Assembly: GCA_017935525.1 (NCBI GenBank)
Contig: JAGBHJ010000087.1
Coordinates: 1-6,613, forward strand
Source: Clostridia bacterium
GTDB lineage: Bacteria > Bacillota > Clostridia > HGM11327
Length of the DNA: 6,613 nt
Direction: 5' to 3'
Shown: positions 1 through 5,433 of the stretch, piece by piece
Layout: each line of letters opens with the position of its first letter
Numbering within the stretch: position 1 is the stretch's first letter
The notes under the pieces: generated by a model
The model's input: the letters and a program-made list of their open reading frames with translations, nothing else
What the model was told of the DNA's origin: nothing
The model's database searches: none
Program-made: the position numbers and the translations under genes

Positions 1-456
1 ACAGCCGTCCTGTATCTTCAGCTGGACCCTGGTTTTGCCCTCAAAGCGGACTATGTCCACATCCTCAAAGGTATAATTTTTTGCGGAGTCAGTTACCGCC
101 AGCGCCTTTTGGTTGCTTTTGAGGTATTCCTCCGTCATATCCACTATCTTTGCCCTGTCCCTTGTGCCGCAAACGATGGCAACGTTTTTCAGCTCCTTCA
201 CCTGCAAAGGCTTTACCTGGGCATAGCACCCAGTCATAATAATAACGGCGTCGGGGTTTTGCTTCAGCACTCTTTCCACCGCCTGGCGGGACTTTCTCTC
301 TGCGACGTTTGTTACTGCGCAGGTATTGATAATATAAATATCGGCAAAGCCATGCTCACGCACTATCTCGTAGCCCCTTTTTTCAAACAAGGACAGTACG
401 GACTCCGTGTCGTATGCGTTAGCCTTGCATCCCAACGTTATAGCGCCGACCTTCAT
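1..456 (-). CDS. mtaB: tRNA threonylcarbamoyladenosine C2-methylthiotransferase MtaB, N-terminal part (cut by window edge)
   Basis: This is a radical SAM methylthiotransferase that adds the 2-methylthio group to t6A37 in tRNAs reading ANN codons, in the cytoplasm. The 152 visible residues are the N-terminal UPF0004 domain. Its three cluster-binding cysteines are in TLGCKAN (C10), NTCAVTN (C46) and MTGCYAQ (C77). The visible part ends in QDGC, where C152 should be the first cysteine of the radical SAM CxxxCxxC motif, so the radical SAM and TRAM domains lie outside the window. The TLGCKxN opening favours MtaB over MiaB or RimO. The start is supported by a GGGGGA ribosome binding site. The start ATG shares the four bases ATGA with the rsmE stop, which implies translational coupling. 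The visible frame is intact. The subfamily call is from motifs only. Confidence 0.9.
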   Translation of the reverse strand, partial: MKVGAITLGCKANAYDTESVLSLFEKRGYEIVREHGFADIYIINTCAVTNVAERKSRQAVERVLKQNPDAVIIMTGCYAQVKPLQVKELKNVAIVCGTRDRAKIVDMTEEYLKSNQKALAVTDSAKNYTFEDVDIVRFEGKTRVQLKIQDGC

Positions 457-1181
457 TCCATATCCCCCAAATAGTAAGCCACCGCAGAAAGCATACTCAA
501 GGGAGCAGTTTCCGTGCGCAGTATTCTCTTGCCCAGCGTTACGCTTTGCCAGCCGTAGCTTTTGGCAAGCTCCACCTCATCTCGTTCAAAGCCGCCCTCG
601 GGCCCCACAAGTATATATACCTCCTTGGGATCCCCTGCAGCATCAAGGCATTTTTTCAAGGAAAGCTCGGTTTCCTCCTCCCATGCAATAATCCTCAGCG
701 CATCCTTGGGAGCAGATCTTACCAGCTCCTCCAGCTTGATGGCATCCATCACCTTGGGTATCCTTATTCTCTTGCTCTGCTTTGCCGCCTCGTCGGCTAT
801 TCTCTGCAATCTGTCGGATTTGTCGTAATCCCCGGGGTTTTTAACTATCACCCTTTGTGATATAACGTGGCAAAAGCCCCTCATGCCCAGCTCCGTGCCG
901 TGGCGTACCACGTCGTCAGACTTTTTGCCCTTGGGCATACCCTGGCAGATATAATAATCCCTTTTGGGCTCTCTTTCCACGGTAACATCCTCCAGGATCT
1001 CAAGCACGGCGGACTGCTTATCCAATGCAACAAGGCTTGCGATGTACTCCTTTGACTCACCGTCGCACACCTCAAACCTTTCCTGCAATCTTGCTCTCAA
1101 TACGTTCTTTAAGTGGTACGCATCCTCGCTCGAAAGATACGCCTTACCGTCTGTTATTTCCTCAGCAAAAAATCTGTTCAT
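453..1181 (-). CDS. rsmE: 16S rRNA (uracil1498-N3)-methyltransferase RsmE
   Basis: This SPOUT-class enzyme transfers a methyl group from S-adenosylmethionine to N3 of U1498 in 16S rRNA, near the ribosomal decoding centre. The 242-residue length is normal for the family. Residues 1-70 form the PUA-like RNA-binding domain (it opens MNRFFAEE). The rest is the trefoil-knot methyltransferase domain, with TELG at 96-99, EAAKQSKR at 131-138, the SAM-binding GPEGGF at 193-198 and LGKRILRTETA at 216-226. I chose the start at 1181 because TAAGGA sits 8 bases upstream and MNRFF is the usual family N-terminus. The same frame opens further upstream at 1271, but that extension overlaps the end of spoIIE and covers the promoter. 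The gene has its own promoter (1213-1241) and is translationally coupled to mtaB. Confidence 0.95.
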   Translation of the reverse strand: MNRFFAEEITDGKAYLSSEDAYHLKNVLRARLQERFEVCDGESKEYIASLVALDKQSAVLEILEDVTVEREPKRDYYICQGMPKGKKSDDVVRHGTELGMRGFCHVISQRVIVKNPGDYDKSDRLQRIADEAAKQSKRIRIPKVMDAIKLEELVRSAPKDALRIIAWEEETELSLKKCLDAAGDPKEVYILVGPEGGFERDEVELAKSYGWQSVTLGKRILRTETAPLSMLSAVAYYLGDME

Positions 1182-1212
1182 ACCGTTTTCCTTACCAATA
1201 TATGATGAGTAA

Positions 1213-1241
1213 AGTATATCATAAATCCCCTGTAAAGTCAA
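1213..1241 (-). promoter_or_regulatory. Sigma-A promoter with extended -10 for rsmE-mtaB
   Basis: On the minus strand, TTGACT (1241-1236) lies 17 bp from TATACT (1218-1213). TGA directly before the -10 gives an extended -10. Transcription should start near 1206, leaving a leader of about 25 bases with the TAAGGA ribosome binding site. This lets the two RNA-modification genes be transcribed independently of spoIIE. I see no terminator between spoIIE and rsmE, so read-through from spoIIE is also possible. Confidence 0.8.
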
Positions 1242-1255
1242 ACGGTTTTTTGTAC

Positions 1256-3535
1256 TCAATACTTCTTGCACACTCTGGCACAGAACACCAGCATATCATC
1301 CTTCTGCTTTTTTATGTTGCCCAGCGCCCTTTGCATCACCATGTCTGCGATCTCCTGGGCAGTCCCCAGCTTTTTATCCTTCAGCAGATCGGTAAAATAC
1401 TCGTTTGGGTCGTTGTACCCTCCGCAAGCATCATAAACTCCGTCCGTCATCATAACTATAACGTCGTTTGCCTTTAATTTGTAGCCGTCCGTTGCGCCCT
1501 TTTCCTCCTGCACAACGCCCATTGGCCCTGCGCCGCAATCCACAGTTATGACCTTGCCCCTGCTTACTATAAACGAGCAAACCGCCCCCAGCTTTATAAA
1601 CCTTGTCTGACCCGTGTATTTGTTAAAGATACATATATCCGCCGTGCTGTATCTGTCGCCCTCGCACCTTAAGCCCATCAGAGTATTGGCAAAAGCCACG
1701 GTGGCATCCTCATTGCATCCGCATTGTGACATCGTCTCCAAAAGCTCCATGACCCTGTTGCTCTCCGCCAAGGCGCCGTAGCCCGTGCCGCAGCCGTCAG
1801 CCACAGCAATCATAAAGCCGTTTCTGCCAAATGGCACCACCGTGCAGGCATCTCCGCACAAGCCGTCCCTGTCAAGAGATACCGTGGCAACGCCCGTGGA
1901 GAGCATATAATCCGCCTTTTGCACAAAGCAGATCCTGCCGCTTTCCGAATCTCTTTCCTCCAACCCCGTGGCAAGTATATCCTGGCACTTTTCCTTTAAT
2001 CTTTGCTGGTCCGCCGCCGTCACCCCCGCAGTTTTCAGCTCCAGAATGACCTCTCTGCCCAGCTCACCCCAAAGCACCGCCGCCCCCTTTATATCCTTGC
2101 ATATCGCCGCACATTCGCTCTGCACCTTGTCCGTCATAGTGGCATCTATCTCCATGGCGCTCTCAATATTGTCCTTTATGCGGCCGATGGAGTCACTCAG
2201 ACACTCCACCGCTATACCGGGGATACTGCGATACATCGCCATCTTACTGCGCCAGTTATTGCCGATATAAGTCAGTCCCGCCACAAGCTTTGCAACCTCG
2301 CAGGTGGGATGTTTTCTGCCCTTGTTATTGTTGGCAAAGGCGCAGGATGACCCCATGGTGCAATGGCAACACACGGTCTGGGTTATTTTCTCTATCAGCG
2401 CATCAAACTGCTCCCTGTTTGACTTTTCCGTATCCACCAGATAGCTGTTCAACAGCTTGTGCATCTTTTTGGAGGAATTGCACGCCTCGTTTATTCTGTC
2501 ACAGCAGGCGATCCTCACCTTTTCCGCATATTCCCTTGTCTGTATGGGAGAGGTCGTCATCAACAGCGACTCAAACAAGCCCCTTGCCGCATCCTCCATC
2601 CGTCTGATGGGCAACAGACAAAAGCCCAATGTGGCTATTGCCAGCTCCACCGTTGTAGAGGTTCTTGCTATACCGCCAAGAAGCACAAACACAGCCACAT
2701 ATATTCCGAATATAATGACGCCCACCGCCACTCTGTTCATTCTTTTCAGCGCGCCGCACACAGCACCGCAAAGAGCGTACAAGGCAATGGATTCCACCGC
2801 AAATATGCCGTCCCCGCCAATCGCAAGCCCCAGCGCTGTGCCCAGCACCGTTCCCAACAGGGTACCGACGCCTGCGCCGAATATATAGGACACGCACAGT
2901 ACCGCAGTATATACCGCCACGTTTCTGACCCCCACTACACCAATGCTTACGTTACCAACGCCGACCGCCATCAACGCGGCAAATATCGTGCAGTACACCG
3001 CATCACTTTGCTCGTAGGTGTTCTTTCCGCTGTCAAGGTACGTCCTCAACACCCTCGAAAAGAATATCTCGCTGACCCCCAAGGTAAGAGTGTTCAACAA
3101 AATGCTCATTGCATTATACAGCGTATGCTCATACGCCAAAACAAGTGCAGATCTTGCCAGACAATAAAACACCACGGACATTATTATGTACACACCGTCC
3201 CTGTTGCCCTTGTACACCCGACGGACACAGAGCATCAACGCAAAAAGTCCGCCATATATGCACACCTCGCTGAATATCTCCACAACGCCAAGCCCACCCA
3301 CGGCAGTCAGTCTGCCTGCCAGCACTCCCAAAAAGGCAAACAACGCAGGACGCCTTGCAATAAACATAGCCACAAGCCACGCCACACCAAACGCATGTAT
3401 ATCTCCTATTATCTCTGCCCTGCCCAGCAAAAGACCCGTTATCAGCATAAACGTGGCAGTATTAACAGTAGCCCTTGACGGCAAACGCCTTGCTGCCTCA
3501 CTCTTTGATCGAGGCAGCTCCATACTTCTTATCAT
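1256..3535 (-). CDS. spoIIE: Stage II sporulation protein E (membrane-bound PP2C-type serine phosphatase)
   Basis: SpoIIE dephosphorylates the anti-anti-sigma factor SpoIIAA at the polar septum, which releases sigma-F in the forespore. It also interacts with FtsZ. The protein has 759 residues, somewhat shorter than the 827 of Bacillus subtilis. Residues 24-310 contain about ten hydrophobic membrane segments. Residues 330-540 form the central regulatory region, with a cysteine cluster (C389, C390, C392, C398, C412) like that in other SpoIIE proteins. Residues 545-759 are the PP2C domain. Its metal-binding acidic residues are present: D562 in GDAC, D580 in ADGCGTG, D698 in TDGV and D746-D747 in DDML. 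The start at 3535 has a GGGGGAGG site 4 bases upstream; a longer frame from 3619 would read through the promoter region. There is no frameshift. In B. subtilis, spoIIE lies a few genes from coaX; here they are adjacent, and tilS-hpt-ftsH is not between them. Confidence 0.95.
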   Translation of the reverse strand: MIRSMELPRSKSEAARRLPSRATVNTATFMLITGLLLGRAEIIGDIHAFGVAWLVAMFIARRPALFAFLGVLAGRLTAVGGLGVVEIFSEVCIYGGLFALMLCVRRVYKGNRDGVYIIMSVVFYCLARSALVLAYEHTLYNAMSILLNTLTLGVSEIFFSRVLRTYLDSGKNTYEQSDAVYCTIFAALMAVGVGNVSIGVVGVRNVAVYTAVLCVSYIFGAGVGTLLGTVLGTALGLAIGGDGIFAVESIALYALCGAVCGALKRMNRVAVGVIIFGIYVAVFVLLGGIARTSTTVELAIATLGFCLLPIRRMEDAARGLFESLLMTTSPIQTREYAEKVRIACCDRINEACNSSKKMHKLLNSYLVDTEKSNREQFDALIEKITQTVCCHCTMGSSCAFANNNKGRKHPTCEVAKLVAGLTYIGNNWRSKMAMYRSIPGIAVECLSDSIGRIKDNIESAMEIDATMTDKVQSECAAICKDIKGAAVLWGELGREVILELKTAGVTAADQQRLKEKCQDILATGLEERDSESGRICFVQKADYMLSTGVATVSLDRDGLCGDACTVVPFGRNGFMIAVADGCGTGYGALAESNRVMELLETMSQCGCNEDATVAFANTLMGLRCEGDRYSTADICIFNKYTGQTRFIKLGAVCSFIVSRGKVITVDCGAGPMGVVQEEKGATDGYKLKANDVIVMMTDGVYDACGGYNDPNEYFTDLLKDKKLGTAQEIADMVMQRALGNIKKQKDDMLVFCARVCKKY

Positions 3536-3549
3536 AATTCCTCCCCCAA

Positions 3550-3573
3550 ACAGAGCCTTGCTCTGTCTTTTTT
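3550..3573 (+). terminator. Terminator-like hairpin in the spoIIE leader, oriented for antisense transcription
   Basis: ACAGAGC (3550-3556) and GCTCTGT (3560-3566) form a perfect 7-bp stem with a 3-base loop. On the plus strand, one C and then six Ts (3568-3573) follow. This is the shape of a rho-independent terminator for transcripts running antisense through spoIIE. On the minus strand the same hairpin lies in the spoIIE leader, 8 bases before the GGGGGAGG ribosome binding site, and could affect translation or mRNA stability. The structure is plain in the sequence; its role is inferred. Confidence 0.5.
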
Positions 3574-3592
3574 CGTAGTGATTTACAGTAAT

Positions 3593-3625
3593 ATTGTAAT
3601 ATTTTATAATAAAAAGCACTGTCGT
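3593..3625 (-). promoter_or_regulatory. Candidate spoIIE promoter with sporulation-type long spacer
   Basis: On the minus strand, ACGACA (3625-3620, 4 of 6 to TTGACA) is separated by 21 bp from TACAAT (3598-3593, 5 of 6 to TATAAT). The sigma-A promoters of spoIIE and spoIIG in B. subtilis are known for spacers of 21-22 bp and a Spo0A box over the -35. Here the -35 lies inside AACGACA, which matches the reversed Spo0A box TTCGACA at 5 of 7 positions. The region is AT-rich, so other -10 choices such as TATAAA exist, but none has a good -35 at 17 bp. Confidence 0.4.
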
Positions 3626-3674
3626 TTTTCATACGCGGTTATTGGAATGTTTTGTTGGATTTCCTCGCAAATGC

Positions 3675-3706
3675 AAAACCGAGGTACATATCACTATGCA
3701 CCTCGG
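3675..3706 (-). terminator. Rho-independent terminator after coaX
   Basis: CCGAGGT (3679-3685) pairs perfectly with ACCTCGG (3700-3706). After one mismatch, four further pairs continue inward to a 4-base loop. Read in the coaX direction, the stem is followed by TTTTGCATTT. The T-run is short, so termination may be incomplete. The hairpin lies 18 bases past the coaX stop and separates the transporter-coaX unit from spoIIE. Confidence 0.75.
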
Positions 3707-3724
3707 CGAAATTTGTTATTGAAT

Positions 3725-4495
3725 TTACTTTTTGTTCTTATCCGCTATCAGCTTTAATCCCTTAAGGGTCAGATCCTTGTCGTATATCTGTATGCAGTCC
3801 GTTTCGTTGGCGATCATTCTGCCAAAGCCTCCCGTGGCAATGACCTTCATGTCGGGAATACCCATCTCCTCCTTGATCTTTGCAACGATGTACTCCACCT
3901 GACCGATGTAGCCGTAAACGATACCCGCCTGCATACACTCAACCGTGTTGGAGGTAAGGATCGTATCCGGCTTGCGGATATTGATCTCCGGCAGCTGAGC
4001 AGTCTTTGATCCCAGCACCTCTGCCATCAATCCCACGCCGGGGGAAATTACGCAGGCGATAAACTCGCCCTTTGCAGTAATTACCTCGTACTTTGTAGCA
4101 GTACCAAAGTCAACCACTATGCAGGGGCCGCCGTAATAATGATTTGCCGCCGCAACGTCGGTAATAAGGTCCGCACCAACCTCTCTGGGATTATCCGTCT
4201 TGATGGATACGCCCGTTTTGATGCCGGGTGCAACCACCAACGGCTCGGTGTTGATATAATTCCTTATTGCATTGCAGAAGGAATACATTATGTTGGGCAC
4301 AACGGAGGAAACTATGGTCCTGGATATCTGGGCAATATCCACGCCCTTCTGCTCCAGCATCGTAGTCATGGCAATGCCGTACTCATCCGCAGTCTTTTTT
4401 GTTCCCGTGGTCATCCTGCAGCTTACAATAAGCTCGTCATCCTTAAAAACACCCATTTTTATCTGTGTATTGCCAATGTCAAAAACCAGCAGCAT
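3725..4495 (-). CDS. coaX: Type III pantothenate kinase CoaX
   Basis: CoaX phosphorylates pantothenate with ATP in the first step of coenzyme A synthesis. It belongs to the ASKHA kinase fold, usually needs a monovalent cation, and is not feedback-inhibited by CoA as the type I kinase is. The 256-residue length is typical. Visible motifs are DIGNTQIKMG (6-15, phosphate binding), SSVVP (63-67), NPREVGADL (102-110, with the expected catalytic D109), VDFGTAT (128-134), SPGV (151-154) and TGGFGR (221-226). In the family's GGxIxPG motif the two glycines are replaced by A147-C148. The start at 4495 has AGGAG 9 bases upstream. The gene lies 72 bases downstream of an ECF S component gene on the same strand and is probably co-transcribed with it. 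Confidence 0.95.
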   Translation of the reverse strand: MLLVFDIGNTQIKMGVFKDDELIVSCRMTTGTKKTADEYGIAMTTMLEQKGVDIAQISRTIVSSVVPNIMYSFCNAIRNYINTEPLVVAPGIKTGVSIKTDNPREVGADLITDVAAANHYYGGPCIVVDFGTATKYEVITAKGEFIACVISPGVGLMAEVLGSKTAQLPEINIRKPDTILTSNTVECMQAGIVYGYIGQVEYIVAKIKEEMGIPDMKVIATGGFGRMIANETDCIQIYDKDLTLKGLKLIADKNKK

Positions 4496-4528
4496 CTGTC
4501 ATCTCTCCTTTATCATCCTTATTTTAAG

Positions 4529-4560
4529 ATATGCCTCTGCGAAGCTCCGCAAAGGCATAT
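4529..4560 (-). other. Strong hairpin between the transporter gene and coaX
   Basis: ATATGCCT (4529-4536) pairs with AGGCATAT (4553-4560). After a C-A mismatch the stem continues with TGCG (4538-4541) and CGCA (4548-4551) around a 6-base loop, giving 12 pairs in all. In the direction of transcription the stem is followed by ATCTTAAAAT, not a T-run, so it is a poor intrinsic terminator. It more likely adjusts the ratio of the two products by processing or by protecting mRNA ends. It begins 8 bases after the transporter stop codon. Confidence 0.6.
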
Positions 4561-4567
4561 TCCGTTC

Positions 4568-5167
4568 TTATCTCTTGTTCTTTCTTATATTGAGCAATCT
4601 TACCACTACGGGGCTCATAACCGCGTTTGTGCCAAGCTCAAGCAAGAAATTTGCAACTGCAAAGCCTACGAATACAGCCATGCCCGTTTCGGGACTGCCT
4701 GCCGCAGATGCAATAGCCTCAACGTCGTCCAAAAAGAACACCGCACATCCCAAAAGGAAAACACCTGTGTTAACCAGCGGGCAAGTAATTGCCGCAGCAA
4801 CAACTGCCACCCAGCGGTTCAGCTTTACCAACAGCTTATACACCCAGCCTGCCGCCAATCCGCACAGCATACCCTTTGCCAGCACCGTTACAAAAGTACC
4901 GGGAATATCAAACGCCAAAAACAGCGCCGCGCCGCCGCTTGCCAGCACCACTACGCCAAACACAAAGCCCAGCCATGCACCCACGCCGGGGCCGCACATA
5001 ATAGCACCGATGGCGATCGGTATCAAGCCTACCGCTGTGGAAAAAGGTCCAAAGAAAGCGGTGTAAGTTCCCAAGAGCTGCAAAATGATTACAAATGCAG
5101 TCATGATCGCTCCGAGCACCATGGTCTCGGTCGACATTGTTCTTCTGTTTGTTGTCTTATTCAACAT
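4568..5167 (-). CDS. ECF transporter S component (substrate-binding membrane subunit), possibly pantothenate-specific
   Basis: S components of energy-coupling factor transporters bind a vitamin or similar micronutrient with high affinity. They work with a shared EcfA-EcfA'-EcfT module, which is not encoded here. The 199-residue protein has a short basic N-terminus and about six hydrophobic segments (near 16-33, 42-58, 61-78, 89-112, 118-146 and 162-190), the usual size and layout. TM1 contains A20-xxx-A24, matching the AxxxA motif through which S components contact EcfT. The C-terminus is basic (RKNKR), as expected for the cytoplasmic side. The start at 5167 follows a near-perfect AAGGAGGA site. 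A start at 5209 would add 14 hydrophilic residues with a poorly spaced site. Proximity to coaX suggests pantothenate (PanT type), but the sequence itself does not prove the substrate; another vitamin or a queuosine precursor remains possible. Confidence 0.8.
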   Translation of the reverse strand: MLNKTTNRRTMSTETMVLGAIMTAFVIILQLLGTYTAFFGPFSTAVGLIPIAIGAIMCGPGVGAWLGFVFGVVVLASGGAALFLAFDIPGTFVTVLAKGMLCGLAAGWVYKLLVKLNRWVAVVAAAITCPLVNTGVFLLGCAVFFLDDVEAIASAAGSPETGMAVFVGFAVANFLLELGTNAVMSPVVVRLLNIRKNKR

Positions 5168-5182
5168 AAAATCCTCCTTGCT

Positions 5183-5205
5183 GTCGTCCGCCCGGGCGGT
5201 ACAAC
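5183..5205 (-). other. GC-rich palindromic hairpin in the ECF gene leader
   Basis: The perfect 12-bp palindrome CCGCCCGGGCGG (5188-5199) is flanked by GTCGT and ACAAC arms, which pair with one G-T wobble and one bulged base. The stem of about 9 pairs ends 3 bases before the AAGGAGGA ribosome binding site. It stands out in an otherwise very AT-rich leader. It could modulate translation or be a protein-binding site. I recognise no known riboswitch class in the leader. Confidence 0.5.
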
Positions 5206-5237
5206 GCATAAAATTTATATCTCCCCAATTTATGGGT

Positions 5238-5267
5238 AATATACAACAAAAATAAATTGTCTGTCAA
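5238..5267 (-). promoter_or_regulatory. Downstream sigma-A promoter (P2) of the ECF gene-coaX unit
   Basis: On the minus strand, TTGACA (5267-5262) is separated by 18 bp from TATATT (5243-5238). The start should fall near 5231, giving a leader of about 64 bases. Together with the better promoter 46 bp upstream, this forms a tandem pair. Confidence 0.6.
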
Positions 5268-5284
5268 ACATTTCTGACGGTGTA

Positions 5285-5313
5285 ATTATAATCCAAAATC
5301 ATCAATTTGTCAA
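5285..5313 (-). promoter_or_regulatory. Upstream sigma-A promoter (P1) of the ECF gene-coaX unit
   Basis: On the minus strand, a consensus TTGACA (5313-5308) is separated by exactly 17 bp from a consensus TATAAT (5290-5285). The sequence just upstream contains AAATATTTTAA, close to the UP-element consensus. This should be a strong promoter starting near 5278, with a leader of about 110 bases. Confidence 0.85.
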
Positions 5314-5333
5314 TAGAAAAATTATTAAAATAT

Positions 5334-5340
5334 TTCGACA
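5334..5340 (-). promoter_or_regulatory. Perfect Spo0A box between divergent promoters
   Basis: The minus strand reads TTTTGTCGAAA around this point, which contains the full core TGTCGAA of the Spo0A-P binding site plus the favoured flanking Ts and A. It is centred near -59 for promoter P1 of the ECF gene and near -55 for the mscS promoter. The core alone could occur by chance in a window this size; the extended match and intergenic position make it more credible. Binding is inferred. Confidence 0.45.
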
Positions 5341-5356
5341 AAACCATTATACCCTA

Positions 5357-5385
5357 TTGCAAAAAAGCACAGTTTGTTGTATAAT
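5357..5385 (+). promoter_or_regulatory. Sigma-A promoter of the mscS gene
   Basis: TTGCAA (5357-5362, 4 of 6) is separated by 17 bp from a consensus TATAAT (5380-5385). The start should fall near 5391, about 43 bases before the chosen start codon. It is divergent from the ECF gene promoters; the region between them is AT-rich and carries the Spo0A box. Confidence 0.7.
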
Positions 5386-5433
5386 TAGTAATGTACAGAT
5401 ATGTGCAATATTTTTTTAGGGAGGTTCTCCATT

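Noticed and set aside
109..474. Plus-strand open frame opposite mtaB
   Set aside because: It is antisense to the conserved N-terminal domain of MtaB and has no promoter or ribosome binding site of its own.
1182..1271. Upstream start for RsmE (30 more residues)
   Set aside because: The extension overlaps the end of spoIIE and covers a strong promoter. The MNRFF start has a good ribosome binding site and matches the family.
2459..3478. Long plus-strand open frame (339 codons) opposite spoIIE
   Set aside because: It is antisense to a clear SpoIIE, has low-complexity His, Gln and Arg-rich composition, no recognisable domain, and no convincing promoter or ribosome binding site.
3536..3619. Upstream start for SpoIIE (28 more residues)
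   Set aside because: It would translate the promoter, leader hairpin and the GGGGGAGG site that clearly serves the start at 3535.
4139..5239. Long plus-strand open frame (366 codons) opposite coaX and the ECF gene
   Set aside because: It spans two real minus-strand genes and their gap, and its composition is that of a shadow frame (many Cys, His, Gln). No family resemblance.
5168..5400. Riboswitch upstream of the ECF gene
   Set aside because: I looked for conserved cores of thiamine, riboflavin, cobalamin, folate and preQ1 switches in the leader and recognised none. Only a GC palindrome is evident, reported as a hairpin.
5401..5433. Upstream start for MscS (11 more residues)
   Set aside because: The ATG lies about 10 bases after the predicted transcription start with no ribosome binding site, while the start at 5434 has GGAGG at a good distance.
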